This document shows, in pieces, positions 34,223-47,258 of a stretch of DNA of 64,000 bases. Below the pieces are notes generated by a model. The model was not told the origin of the DNA. It worked only from the letters and a program-made list of their open reading frames with translations, and made no database searches. The stretch covers positions 9,117,547 to 9,181,546 of the forward strand of contig OZ017767.1 of assembly GCA_963969345.1 (NCBI GenBank). Reading direction: 5' to 3'. The translations under genes were made by a program, and so were the position numbers. The stretch is from Turbatrix aceti. Taxonomy: Eukaryota > Nematoda > Chromadorea > Rhabditida > Panagrolaimidae. Position 1 is the first letter of the stretch. The number at the start of each line of letters is the position of its first letter.

Positions 34223-36738
34223 ATGCTGACCGTTGCTCTGCTTATAGTAATTATCAGCCTTGTTTTGTTCCACAATTTTTACTGGAAACGACGGAACTTG
34301 CCTCCTGGTAATTTTTGAAGCTTTTTTTATAAATGAACTATCTTAGCAACAAAAACATGTTACAGGCCCCGCCCCGCTGCCATTAATAGGAAATGCCCTC
34401 CAAATGGCATACTACGATTCGTACAAATGTTTCTTCAAATTTGCCGAAGATTACGGCGATGTCCACACGCTTTGGTTCGGCAATACGCCGATGGTAATGA
34501 TCAGCAGTGCCGAAAAAATCCAGCAATACTTTATCAAGAATGGAGAAGCACTTTCTGGTCGGATGAAGCATAGTCCGATTTTTCATGACCTCACGAGGGA
34601 CGGAAAGTACGGTATTGTCTTTACTGATGGCGAACTTTGGCGGGAAACGAGAAGATTCACTTTGCGGGTCCTTAGAGACTTTGGTATGGGCAAAAATTTG
34701 ATGCAGGAGCGGATTCTCAATGAAATCGATTGGTTGCTGAAGAAAATTAAGGAAGATATCCAGACAGGCGAACACGACGTGAACGGCATCGATATCAAGA
34801 ACCACATTGATCTGACTGTCGGCAGTGTGATAAACAGCGTCGTCTATGGATTTGGACTCAGCAACAAAAATCGACAAGCTGAATTTTTTGAACAAAAAAA
34901 GAGGTTCCAGAAAGTGATTGACAGCATGGACAGCCCGATCTTCCGGGTTCTGCTTTTTGCAGATAACTCACTTGTCTTTAAACTACCCGGCATCAGTGGA
35001 ACACTGAAAAAAATGAAACAAGATTTTCAGCCTTTTAGGGACGCGATTTCTGATCAGGTTGACCAGCATGTCAGAGACTTGGTCGAGGACACGGAACCGA
35101 CGGATTTCATTGACGCTTTTCTGAAGGAGAAGAAGGTCCAGGAAGCCAAGGGAAAGGCCAGCGATATGTTCACGTGAGTTTGATTTTGCCGGAAAGTATT
35201 TCAAGTATTTCTGATAGTATCAGTAAGGTTTCATCAATTTTTCCAACAGTTTTTGCACAAGCTCCAAGCTGGCTAAATGACGCGTGCCGTAATTTCTATT
35301 TTTTTGGTTTTTGGCACGAGATAATTCAAAAATCAAGCGTCATCTCTGATCAAAAAACATTGATAATTTTGTCCGTAAAAAACAAAAAAATGGAAAAACC
35401 ATTTTTGAAAACGCAAAAAAAAAACAAAAAAGACAAAACACATTTCAAATTTTGTAAACTTAAAAAAAAATAGTACTGATTGCGGTTTTTTGTGCGCGCT
35501 AAACCTGACTATGGCACGAAAATAAATACAACGCACGAAAAGTCTCTCATTCGTGCGTCGTGGCAGCCAACACTGGCCGCACCAAAACCGTTGCTCTGAT
35601 CAGTTGATTTTTCACGAGTGGCAAATTAATGCTACCACCTACACTAAATCGCCGTTTTTTTGCCCAAAAATAAAAGAAAGGTTTGCATCGTTTTGTGATT
35701 GACTGACCGACTGAAGAATGGTTTGGCTTGTGTCGGTTGATCAGTTGCGCGCGTTGACGCAACTTGCCGGCACTATCTGATCGTGAACTTCAGTCCCTAT
35801 TTTCTTTTTACAAAAAAATTTAGAATGTCATAAATTGAGCTACAGTTGCAGGTGCGTTTTTTTGAACAAAAATTGTTCGGTAAGAAACAGAAAATAATTA
35901 TGTTTGAAATCAAACACTAAAAAAATTAGAAAATCGTATTTTTTAACAAATACCACTTTTTTTTGTGTAAAAGTTCTGGAAAAAATTTTGGAAAAAAATA
36001 TTGCAATTAATTGTTTGCAATATTTTAGTATTTTTTTCAAAACACGGTATGTATTTTTCAGCAAACACCAACTAACAATCACGACCATGGATCTGTGGCT
36101 TGCAGGCCACCACACAACATCCGTAACCATAAACTGGGGTATTTGCTTCCTCGCATCGCACATTGATATCCAAGACAGACTCCACGCCGAGCTAAACCGT
36201 GAAATCGGGTCCGATCAATTTGTGACAATGTCTGACAAACCCAAGCTCCCGTTCACCAATGCAGTCATCATGGAAGTCCAGCGTCACGCGAATATCGTGC
36301 CAGTAAACATCCCGCATCGCCTTCTGGAGCCGGTGACCGTCGATGGATACACGCTGCCGACAGACACATACGTTGTCGCGCACATCGGTCCCGCGATGCA
36401 CCAGACGCCGCTTTTCCCCGAACCGACGATTTTCAACCCCGGTCGCTATCTCGACGAGAACGGAAACTTTTCACCGTTGTCGGAAGTCATGCCATTTGGA
36501 ATCGGAAAGCGGTCCTGCGCCGGGGAAGCTCTCGCGAGAGCAGAGCTGTTTTTAATTATGGCGAATTTCTTTAATCAGTTCAGGGTTTGTTAAAGGCGTT
36601 TTTGGGTTTTTCGGGGGGTTATAAGCATGATTTTGGTTTCAGGTCACGTTGCCGAAAGGTCAGAAGCTGGATTTCAAGCGGAGGGGAATTGCAAGGGATC
36701 CTCCGACGTACAAGGTTTTTATCGAGACCAAATGGTAA
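34223..36738 (+). CDS. Cytochrome P450, nematode CYP33/CYP2-like, copy 1
   Basis: Predicted exons: 34223-34307, 34366-35173, 36062-36584 and 36643-36738, all in phase, 503 residues. An N-terminal membrane anchor (VALLIVIISLVLF) is followed by the proline hinge NLPPGPAPLPLIGN, so it should sit on the ER surface. The C-helix is WRETRR, the ExxR motif EVQR, the meander FNPGRYL and the haem loop FGIGKRSCAGE with its cysteine ligand. The text around ELWRETRRFTLRVLRDFGMGKN and the DLWLAG I-helix resembles nematode CYP33-type enzymes, which oxidise lipophilic substrates or xenobiotics. The I-helix reads AGHHTTS, with His where the acidic residue of the usual AGxETT normally lies. Substrate unknown. 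All three copies appear intact and identical. AATAAA at 36870-36875. Confidence 0.93.
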
Positions 36739-37206
36739 CCTTTTGTGCGCAACAATGTTAGAACACGAAAATATTGAAGCAGATTACTCTCAATTTTTTT
36801 TCGTTCATAATCCATTATAAATCCGTTCATTAATAATATGTAATTGTTTCTTTTTTTTTAAATTTAATTAAATAAATAAAATGTTGATATTTGATATTTT
36901 TGTTCGAGAAATCGAGCAAACGCTAAAAAAATACGAACATGATTGCAAGCAAACACAAATTAATTTTTTTAATTTAATGCAAATGGTGTTTTGAAGTATC
37001 GCCTTGATATTCTTTAAAAAATTTTTTACCAAAGTTGATCTAAAATTAATTTTTTCGTTTTTTTTAATTATCAAAAAATTTTTTACATTTTATTAAATTC
37101 GCCTAAAATTAGATTTTTTTATAAAAATTTATCTCATCTTAAAAAATCCCGAAATTTATTTTTTTTCATCAAAAATCCATTTTTTATCTGAAAACCGTTT
37201 TTTCAG
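36739..37206. other. Unit junction: P450 3' flank joined to COPG intron 3
   Basis: The 3' flank of P450 copy 1 meets the COPG intron sequence of unit 2 around 36975-36988. The join is AT-rich, with TTTTTTAATTTAATGCAAATGG. The same join recurs between units 2 and 3 near 44112-44125. Confidence 0.85.
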
Positions 37207-38051
37207 AAAAACTCGTCTCAATTCCGGCACTCTCCAAACTCGGACCCCTCTTTAAATCCTCATCCCCAGTCGAGTTGACCGAGAGCGTCACGGAGTACAC
37301 CGTCTCCCTCATCAAGCACATCTTCCCTCACCACGTCGTGTTCCAGTTCAACTGCAAGAACACCCTCCAAGACCAGCTCCTAACCAACGTTCGCGTGGTT
37401 CTCGAGGCCGAGGATGACGCAGAATGGGAAATCCTCGATACCGTAACCCTCGATCGTCTACCGTACAACGAAGTCGGTCAGACGTACATCGTGCTCAAGG
37501 ATACCGGCCTACAGGCGTCGTTCAGCGCGTCTCTCAACTTCAGCGTCACCGATGTCGATCCAGCGACCGGCGAACCTGAATCCGATGAATTCTACGACGA
37601 TTCCTACCAGTTGGAAGACGTCGAAGTCGCGGTCGGTGATTTCTTCGCTCCCCTGCGAAAAGCCAACTTTGGAGCGGCCTGGGACGCTGCGAACTCTGAG
37701 AAAGCCAAAGAACAAACCTACAAACTCCCAAGCGAGAAAAGTCTTCCCGAAAGCGTCCGCGAAATCGCCAAATTCCTCAGCCTGGCCGCCAACGACGGAA
37801 CAGATCGCGTGTCCGAAGATAAATCATCACACAAACTTCTTCTCTCCGGTCGATTCAGAAATGGCAGCGAAGTCGTCGCGAAAATTGCCTTTGCAGTGGA
37901 TCCATCTGATCAGTCCGTCACTGTCAACTTTGATGTTCGGTAGGTTTTTGGGGGCACTTTGGGGTCTAAATATTTTTTCAACGTATTTGTTTTTTTTTTC
38001 AGCGGAGACGATCAAGTGGTCAATGAATGGGTCGCGGACAGTATCCAGTAA
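37207..38051 (+). pseudogene. Orphan COPG appendage exons, copy 2
   Basis: Duplicate of COPG exons 3 and 4 (37207-37939 and 38003-38051) with intact acceptor, donor and stop codon but no trunk exons upstream. The preceding gene in the array is a P450. It could be silent, could be used as an alternative distal 3' end of COPG, or could be expressed alone if a promoter exists. The first in-frame Met-type start would remove little of the domain. Confidence 0.85.
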
Positions 38052-38548
38052 ACAAACGCCAACTGCACTATTTATTACTGTTTATTTGGCAGGGTAGTAC
38101 GAAAAATGTGATGGATAGATAATTTAAAAAATTATCGATTTGCCTCTGCTAGCCTGTTTATCAACTCGAAATAGAGTGAAATAAATATTTTTTGTGTTTT
38201 ACAATGTTTTTGTTAACTTTACGGTACTAATGTTTGTCTGGAGATGATAAATAAAGTGATTTTACCAGGGGATTCTAATTTGATTTTTTGTACCGCTTCT
38301 GATCTTTTTTCGTGTGCTGAAAAAAAAATTTTAAATTTAAAAAAAATTTATTAAAAAAAAATTTATTAATAAAAAAATTTATTTTAAAAAAAATTTAATT
38401 AAAAAAAAAAATTTTTTTACGCACACGAAAAATTTTAGTTGGACTTTTGAAAATAAATAAATTGTTTAATTATGAAGCTTTGACTGCAAAATATTTATTA
38501 TATTTATAATTTTTGGCCACCGGGGCCGGCCCCGATTTTTTTTTATAT

Positions 38549-38743
38549 TTCATTTTTCATTTCATTTCATTTCATTTATTCTCTAACTCGTACGCACCAT
38601 ATCATACATACAACACTACAATGAACAGTCAGAAGGTGATGAAGATGATGATGGCGACTCGTACGTAGAGGGGCCCATCCGGAACGGATGTCTTTGCGAT
38701 ACGTGCACCCTGAGTTCGCAGCTCTTACAGGGGACGGGACGTG
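38549..38743 (-). mobile_element. Probable non-LTR retroposon 3' fragment, copy 2
   Basis: Same AAATG-tailed fragment as in unit 1, at the equivalent position. Confidence 0.4.
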
Positions 38744-38798
38744 TTTTTTATATTTATACTCATGTTTAATTTGTTTTTTGACCTCAAATTTGAACCAT

Positions 38799-39964
38799 TT
38801 ATTTCAACAAGTTTACAAAAATTTTTCTAGTATTTCCATTGAGAAGAGCGATTAAAAAAGACAATGAATTTGCATTAAAAATTAAAGACAAAATAATTAC
38901 ATGTTTTGTTTGGTCATCTAAATTAAAGTAGAGACAAGCATTACCAAAATCAGGCTCAGGTATACAGGAATGTGTAGCAATTATGGAAAGAAATTCTGCA
39001 CCGATCAAAAAAAAGCAGTAGACAGCAATACGCCGTGCACTTTTGCGTAGATCTTCGTTAAGAGTTTGTGTGACGGGTTTAAAAAAGTCTCTTCCACTTT
39101 TGATTCTCCATGTTAGCTTGAAGCGTAATTCAAGGATAATCAATACGTACAAAAATGTTGTAAGGTATAAAATGAAATTCCATTGTGTTTGATGTTCGTT
39201 ATAATTACCCGGAAAGAAAAAATCTCCAATGAAGTGAAATATAAAATACTCAATGGTCATTAGTAATAATTCATCTTCGTCGAAACCACAAATTGTGATT
39301 GAAAAGTAATATCCAACAATTGCTGTTAAAATGAAAGAAAGGATTAATAAAATTGTACACAATACATACACAAATTTGCTTTTAAAGATTTTGGATTCCA
39401 TTTTTGGGAAATAGAATATAAAAAATTGATTCAGTGATAGCGTGAATAATCCCATCCAGAAAACGTTTTTTACATCATTGTTGAACTGTAAAATAAATAA
39501 ATATTATTTATATAAAGTTACATAAAAAATTACAAAAACTCACTCTTGATCCAAAACCTATTATGTAAAATGAATTTTTGAGACGTTGTTTCATTTGTCA
39601 AATCGCTATCATAATTGTTTTCGTTTTCCGTGATACTTTTAATTATCGAGGATATAAACAAAACATTAGTAAACATGTTATACAGCCGTACTAGGTTAAA
39701 AAGGGTATAGATGATGCTTAGATAAATTATGATGCAAATAAAAAAGTACTGGATTTTGGTAGAGTGCATTCTCCACTAAATCGATTCTGCAAGTGATGTA
39801 TGTATATGTGAGTGTAGTTTTCAATATTTATGTAGCCAAAGTTGACAACGAACCTTTAACACAGAATACAGTGATGCAACGTTAAGGTAAATAAATACAA
39901 ATCCCATTTGAAATGTGAAAAGGTATGTATAAAATGAGTGGTCTAAATACATATTATCATCCAT
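38799..39964 (-). pseudogene. Multi-pass membrane protein, copy 2, frameshifted in a homopolymer
   Basis: Same gene as in unit 1, but the T run in the second hydrophobic segment has six instead of seven T (minus strand, near 39740). This moves the frame and meets a stop soon after. It is either a real lesion that inactivates this copy or a sequencing error of the kind common in homopolymers. The 218-residue last exon (38799-39485) is unchanged. Confidence 0.6.
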
Positions 39965-40120
39965 TTTTTTAGTTTGGCAAAAGAAATGTAGAGTTTTATT
40001 GACCGCAAGGAGTATGTATAGGCCACCTATGTAAGAAGTGTACTAATAACAGCTGTTATTGAAAGTAAGGAAAAAATATTAGTATTTTTGGGAAATCAAA
40101 ATCGATGTAGTTAAAAGCAG

Positions 40121-40674
40121 GTGTACACAGAGTTGTTCAATTCGACAGTTTTCAGTGCTCGCTCTGCTCGCGCTCTTTGAGCAATTCAATTTTCCGTGCT
40201 CGCTCTGCTCATGCTCTTTGAGTTCCTAAAATTTTCGCGCTCGCTCCGCTCGCGCTCTTTTATTCTCAGATTCTCTGCTCTTGCTCTGCTCACGCTCGTG
40301 AGTTGAGCAGGAGCGAGCAATGAGCAAACATGGCTCACACATAAAAAAGTGAATTTTGAGCCAAAATTCAGTTCCTCACTAAAAGAAAGACCGTATACTC
40401 TTTGGAGATACCCCCAACATCGTGTTTTTGATCGAAACTACCAGTATTTTAGTATTTGTAGCACTAAATTTATAGTGAGCAGTGCTGATTTTAAAAATTT
40501 CTCTTGCTCGCTCTGCTCGCGCTCTTTGAGCAATTCAATTTTTCGTGCTCGCTCTGCTCACGCTCATTGAGCACTCCAATTTTTCGCGCTCGCTCCGCTC
40601 GCGCTCGTGAGCTGAGCAGTGAGCGAGCAGTGAGCAGGAGCAATTTGGTGAGCATCGAACAACTCTGGGTGTAC
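40121..40674. mobile_element. 554-bp MITE-like element, copy 2
   Basis: Same element, inverted ends and AGCAG flanks as in unit 1, carried along by the segmental duplication rather than by a new insertion. Confidence 0.75.
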
Positions 40675-41359
40675 AGCAGCAACCAGAGCAAAACACGACT
40701 GTAGACAGGTTCTTTTTGGTAAAAAACAAATTGTAAAAAAAATATTCTATTTATTTATTCGGTTATAAAACTTTGTATATCATTTTACAATAACGCATTC
40801 TCATTACAAATTTTGCATTTCATGCAATCAGCGTCCTACATATGTGCGTACGCGGCGCCTGCCGTGATGTGCGTACGCGGACAAATCGTACAAACCGTTC
40901 GTTCTTTTTGCGCGCGTTTTCAAAATTCATTTTATGATAAAATTTGTTATGAAGTGCGTTATGAGATTTACATGAACACACTCAAGATTACCAAATATGT
41001 AATCACAATTACTAGAATTACCGTATAAAAAATTAGAATTCAACGGTGCCAAAATTACTTACAACCTTTGGCAAACCAAAAATTACTATTATTTGCTATT
41101 TCCCGAGATGTCGTTCACCTACCCGATTTGGTGATACATTACACCACAGATCAAAGTGTCACAATCGATCATCACAAACATGTGTCTTGACAACCGATTA
41201 GAATCCAACCATGCACAAAAACACAGAATTTTGTGTCGTTTGTGTGCAGCGCAACCATAGATTATAAACAAACCCCTTGCATGGATCCCATAAAAGGATT
41301 CCCCACAACACAACGCTGTTATCAAAGACAGTTCAAGACTTCAAAACAATCGTCTCAAA

Positions 41360-43875
41360 ATGCTGACCGTTGCTCTGCTTATAGTAATTATCAGCCTTGT
41401 TTTGTTCCACAATTTTTACTGGAAACGACGGAACTTGCCTCCTGGTAATTTTTGAAGCTTTTTTTATAAATGAACTATCTTAGCAACAAAAACATGTTAC
41501 AGGCCCCGCCCCGCTGCCATTAATAGGAAATGCCCTCCAAATGGCATACTACGATTCGTACAAATGTTTCTTCAAATTTGCCGAAGATTACGGCGATGTC
41601 CACACGCTTTGGTTCGGCAATACGCCGATGGTAATGATCAGCAGTGCCGAAAAAATCCAGCAATACTTTATCAAGAATGGAGAAGCACTTTCTGGTCGGA
41701 TGAAGCATAGTCCGATTTTTCATGACCTCACGAGGGACGGAAAGTACGGTATTGTCTTTACTGATGGCGAACTTTGGCGGGAAACGAGAAGATTCACTTT
41801 GCGGGTCCTTAGAGACTTTGGTATGGGCAAAAATTTGATGCAGGAGCGGATTCTCAATGAAATCGATTGGTTGCTGAAGAAAATTAAGGAAGATATCCAG
41901 ACAGGCGAACACGACGTGAACGGCATCGATATCAAGAACCACATTGATCTGACTGTCGGCAGTGTGATAAACAGCGTCGTCTATGGATTTGGACTCAGCA
42001 ACAAAAATCGACAAGCTGAATTTTTTGAACAAAAAAAGAGGTTCCAGAAAGTGATTGACAGCATGGACAGCCCGATCTTCCGGGTTCTGCTTTTTGCAGA
42101 TAACTCACTTGTCTTTAAACTACCCGGCATCAGTGGAACACTGAAAAAAATGAAACAAGATTTTCAGCCTTTTAGGGACGCGATTTCTGATCAGGTTGAC
42201 CAGCATGTCAGAGACTTGGTCGAGGACACGGAACCGACGGATTTCATTGACGCTTTTCTGAAGGAGAAGAAGGTCCAGGAAGCCAAGGGAAAGGCCAGCG
42301 ATATGTTCACGTGAGTTTGATTTTGCCGGAAAGTATTTCAAGTATTTCTGATAGTATCAGTAAGGTTTCATCAATTTTTCCAACAGTTTTTGCACAAGCT
42401 CCAAGCTGGCTAAATGACGCGTGCCGTAATTTCTATTTTTTTGGTTTTTGGCACGAGATAATTCAAAAATCAAGCGTCATCTCTGATCAAAAAACATTGA
42501 TAATTTTGTCCGTAAAAAACAAAAAAATGGAAAAACCATTTTTGAAAACGCAAAAAAAAAACAAAAAAGACAAAACACATTTCAAATTTTGTAAACTTAA
42601 AAAAAAATAGTACTGATTGCGGTTTTTTGTGCGCGCTAAACCTGACTATGGCACGAAAATAAATACAACGCACGAAAAGTCTCTCATTCGTGCGTCGTGG
42701 CAGCCAACACTGGCCGCACCAAAACCGTTGCTCTGATCAGTTGATTTTTCACGAGTGGCAAATTAATGCTACCACCTACACTAAATCGCCGTTTTTTTGC
42801 CCAAAAATAAAAGAAAGGTTTGCATCGTTTTGTGATTGACTGACCGACTGAAGAATGGTTTGGCTTGTGTCGGTTGATCAGTTGCGCGCGTTGACGCAAC
42901 TTGCCGGCACTATCTGATCGTGAACTTCAGTCCCTATTTTCTTTTTACAAAAAAATTTAGAATGTCATAAATTGAGCTACAGTTGCAGGTGCGTTTTTTT
43001 GAACAAAAATTGTTCGGTAAGAAACAGAAAATAATTATGTTTGAAATCAAACACTAAAAAAATTAGAAAATCGTATTTTTTAACAAATACCACTTTTTTT
43101 TGTGTAAAAGTTCTGGAAAAAATTTTGGAAAAAAATATTGCAATTAATTGTTTGCAATATTTTAGTATTTTTTTCAAAACACGGTATGTATTTTTCAGCA
43201 AACACCAACTAACAATCACGACCATGGATCTGTGGCTTGCAGGCCACCACACAACATCCGTAACCATAAACTGGGGTATTTGCTTCCTCGCATCGCACAT
43301 TGATATCCAAGACAGACTCCACGCCGAGCTAAACCGTGAAATCGGGTCCGATCAATTTGTGACAATGTCTGACAAACCCAAGCTCCCGTTCACCAATGCA
43401 GTCATCATGGAAGTCCAGCGTCACGCGAATATCGTGCCAGTAAACATCCCGCATCGCCTTCTGGAGCCGGTGACCGTCGATGGATACACGCTGCCGACAG
43501 ACACATACGTTGTCGCGCACATCGGTCCCGCGATGCACCAGACGCCGCTTTTCCCCGAACCGACGATTTTCAACCCCGGTCGCTATCTCGACGAGAACGG
43601 AAACTTTTCACCGTTGTCGGAAGTCATGCCATTTGGAATCGGAAAGCGGTCCTGCGCCGGGGAAGCTCTCGCGAGAGCAGAGCTGTTTTTAATTATGGCG
43701 AATTTCTTTAATCAGTTCAGGGTTTGTTAAAGGCGTTTTTGGGTTTTTCGGGGGGTTATAAGCATGATTTTGGTTTCAGGTCACGTTGCCGAAAGGTCAG
43801 AAGCTGGATTTCAAGCGGAGGGGAATTGCAAGGGATCCTCCGACGTACAAGGTTTTTATCGAGACCAAATGGTAA
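41360..43875 (+). CDS. Cytochrome P450, nematode CYP33/CYP2-like, copy 2
   Basis: Exons 41360-41444, 41503-42310, 43199-43721 and 43780-43875. Reads the same as copy 1 throughout, including the AGHHTTS I-helix and the haem loop, with intact splice sites and its own upstream region. Expected to be a functional duplicate that raises gene dosage if the array is real. Confidence 0.92.
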
Positions 43876-44343
43876 CCTTTTGTGCGCAACAATGTTAGAA
43901 CACGAAAATATTGAAGCAGATTACTCTCAATTTTTTTTCGTTCATAATCCATTATAAATCCGTTCATTAATAATATGTAATTGTTTCTTTTTTTTTAAAT
44001 TTAATTAAATAAATAAAATGTTGATATTTGATATTTTTGTTCGAGAAATCGAGCAAACGCTAAAAAAATACGAACATGATTGCAAGCAAACACAAATTAA
44101 TTTTTTTAATTTAATGCAAATGGTGTTTTGAAGTATCGCCTTGATATTCTTTAAAAAATTTTTTACCAAAGTTGATCTAAAATTAATTTTTTCGTTTTTT
44201 TTAATTATCAAAAAATTTTTTACATTTTATTAAATTCGCCTAAAATTAGATTTTTTTATAAAAATTTATCTCATCTTAAAAAATCCCGAAATTTATTTTT
44301 TTTCATCAAAAATCCATTTTTTATCTGAAAACCGTTTTTTCAG

Positions 44344-45188
44344 AAAAACTCGTCTCAATTCCGGCACTCTCCAAACTCGGACCCCTCTTTAAATCCTCAT
44401 CCCCAGTCGAGTTGACCGAGAGCGTCACGGAGTACACCGTCTCCCTCATCAAGCACATCTTCCCTCACCACGTCGTGTTCCAGTTCAACTGCAAGAACAC
44501 CCTCCAAGACCAGCTCCTAACCAACGTTCGCGTGGTTCTCGAGGCCGAGGATGACGCAGAATGGGAAATCCTCGATACCGTAACCCTCGATCGTCTACCG
44601 TACAACGAAGTCGGTCAGACGTACATCGTGCTCAAGGATACCGGCCTACAGGCGTCGTTCAGCGCGTCTCTCAACTTCAGCGTCACCGATGTCGATCCAG
44701 CGACCGGCGAACCTGAATCCGATGAATTCTACGACGATTCCTACCAGTTGGAAGACGTCGAAGTCGCGGTCGGTGATTTCTTCGCTCCCCTGCGAAAAGC
44801 CAACTTTGGAGCGGCCTGGGACGCTGCGAACTCTGAGAAAGCCAAAGAACAAACCTACAAACTCCCAAGCGAGAAAAGTCTTCCCGAAAGCGTCCGCGAA
44901 ATCGCCAAATTCCTCAGCCTGGCCGCCAACGACGGAACAGATCGCGTGTCCGAAGATAAATCATCACACAAACTTCTTCTCTCCGGTCGATTCAGAAATG
45001 GCAGCGAAGTCGTCGCGAAAATTGCCTTTGCAGTGGATCCATCTGATCAGTCCGTCACTGTCAACTTTGATGTTCGGTAGGTTTTTGGGGGCACTTTGGG
45101 GTCTAAATATTTTTTCAACGTATTTGTTTTTTTTTTCAGCGGAGACGATCAAGTGGTCAATGAATGGGTCGCGGACAGTATCCAGTAA
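44344..45188 (+). pseudogene. Orphan COPG appendage exons, copy 3
   Basis: Exons 44344-45076 and 45140-45188, with the same state as copy 2: reading frame, splice sites and stop are intact, and the trunk exons are absent. Lack of decay argues for a very young duplication or an assembly duplicate. Confidence 0.85.
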
Positions 45189-45685
45189 ACAAACGCCAAC
45201 TGCACTATTTATTACTGTTTATTTGGCAGGGTAGTACGAAAAATGTGATGGATAGATAATTTAAAAAATTATCGATTTGCCTCTGCTAGCCTGTTTATCA
45301 ACTCGAAATAGAGTGAAATAAATATTTTTTGTGTTTTACAATGTTTTTGTTAACTTTACGGTACTAATGTTTGTCTGGAGATGATAAATAAAGTGATTTT
45401 ACCAGGGGATTCTAATTTGATTTTTTGTACCGCTTCTGATCTTTTTTCGTGTGCTGAAAAAAAAATTTTAAATTTAAAAAAAATTTATTAAAAAAAAATT
45501 TATTAATAAAAAAATTTATTTTAAAAAAAATTTAATTAAAAAAAAAAATTTTTTTACGCACACGAAAAATTTTAGTTGGACTTTTGAAAATAAATAAATT
45601 GTTTAATTATGAAGCTTTGACTGCAAAATATTTATTATATTTATAATTTTTGGCCACCGGGGCCGGCCCCGATTTTTTTTTATAT

Positions 45686-45880
45686 TTCATTTTTCATTTC
45701 ATTTCATTTCATTTATTCTCTAACTCGTACGCACCATATCATACATACAACACTACAATGAACAGTCAGAAGGTGATGAAGATGATGATGGCGACTCGTA
45801 CGTAGAGGGGCCCATCCGGAACGGATGTCTTTGCGATACGTGCACCCTGAGTTCGCAGCTCTTACAGGGGACGGGACGTG
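45686..45880 (-). mobile_element. Probable non-LTR retroposon 3' fragment, copy 3
   Basis: Same AAATG-tailed fragment as in units 1 and 2. Confidence 0.4.
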
Positions 45881-45935
45881 TTTTTTATATTTATACTCAT
45901 GTTTAATTTGTTTTTTGACCTCAAATTTGAACCAT

Positions 45936-47102
45936 TTATTTCAACAAGTTTACAAAAATTTTTCTAGTATTTCCATTGAGAAGAGCGATTAAAAAAGACA
46001 ATGAATTTGCATTAAAAATTAAAGACAAAATAATTACATGTTTTGTTTGGTCATCTAAATTAAAGTAGAGACAAGCATTACCAAAATCAGGCTCAGGTAT
46101 ACAGGAATGTGTAGCAATTATGGAAAGAAATTCTGCACCGATCAAAAAAAAGCAGTAGACAGCAATACGCCGTGCACTTTTGCGTAGATCTTCGTTAAGA
46201 GTTTGTGTGACGGGTTTAAAAAAGTCTCTTCCACTTTTGATTCTCCATGTTAGCTTGAAGCGTAATTCAAGGATAATCAATACGTACAAAAATGTTGTAA
46301 GGTATAAAATGAAATTCCATTGTGTTTGATGTTCGTTATAATTACCCGGAAAGAAAAAATCTCCAATGAAGTGAAATATAAAATACTCAATGGTCATTAG
46401 TAATAATTCATCTTCGTCGAAACCACAAATTGTGATTGAAAAGTAATATCCAACAATTGCTGTTAAAATGAAAGAAAGGATTAATAAAATTGTACACAAT
46501 ACATACACAAATTTGCTTTTAAAGATTTTGGATTCCATTTTTGGGAAATAGAATATAAAAAATTGATTCAGTGATAGCGTGAATAATCCCATCCAGAAAA
46601 CGTTTTTTACATCATTGTTGAACTGTAAAATAAATAAATATTATTTATATAAAGTTACATAAAAAATTACAAAAACTCACTCTTGATCCAAAACCTATTA
46701 TGTAAAATGAATTTTTGAGACGTTGTTTCATTTGTCAAATCGCTATCATAATTGTTTTCGTTTTCCGTGATACTTTTAATTATCGAGGATATAAACAAAA
46801 CATTAGTAAACATGTTATACAGCCGTACTAGGTTAAAAAGGGTATAGATGATGCTTAGATAAATTATGATGCAAATAAAAAAAGTACTGGATTTTGGTAG
46901 AGTGCATTCTCCACTAAATCGATTCTGCAAGTGATGTATGTATATGTGAGTGTAGTTTTCAATATTTATGTAGCCAAAGTTGACAACGAACCTTTAACAC
47001 AGAATACAGTGATGCAACGTTAAGGTAAATAAATACAAATCCCATTTGAAATGTGAAAAGGTATGTATAAAATGAGTGGTCTAAATACATATTATCATCC
47101 AT
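45936..47102 (-). CDS. Multi-pass membrane protein, probable chemoreceptor-like GPCR, copy 3
   Basis: Same as copy 1, with seven T in the homopolymer and the same uncertainty about the middle exon. Pieces 46992-47102, part of 46681-46924, and 45936-46622. Confidence 0.6.
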
Positions 47103-47258
47103 TTTTTTAGTTTGGCAAAAGAAATGTAGAGTTTTATTGACCGCAAGGAGTATGTATAGGCCACCTATGTAAGAAGTGTACTAATAACAGCTGTTATTGA
47201 AAGTAAGGAAAAAATATTAGTATTTTTGGGAAATCAAAATCGATGTAGTTAAAAGCAG

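Larger units (their letters stand above)
29850..36987. repeat. Tandem unit, copy 1 (about 7.14 kb)
   Basis: First of three head-to-tail copies. It starts with GTTTTGAAGTATCG in COPG intron 3 and contains COPG exons 3-4, a retroposon tail, a minus-strand membrane-protein gene, a 554-bp transposon and a P450 gene. Equivalent positions in copy 2 are offset by 7138 up to about 39740 and 7137 afterwards. Its left end may be cut by the gap. Confidence 0.97.
36988..44124. repeat. Tandem unit, copy 2 (7137 bp)
   Basis: Second head-to-tail copy, the only one with both ends seen inside the array. It differs from copies 1 and 3 by one missing A in a run near 39740. I noticed no other difference on reading, but I cannot compute a full alignment. 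Confidence 0.97.
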
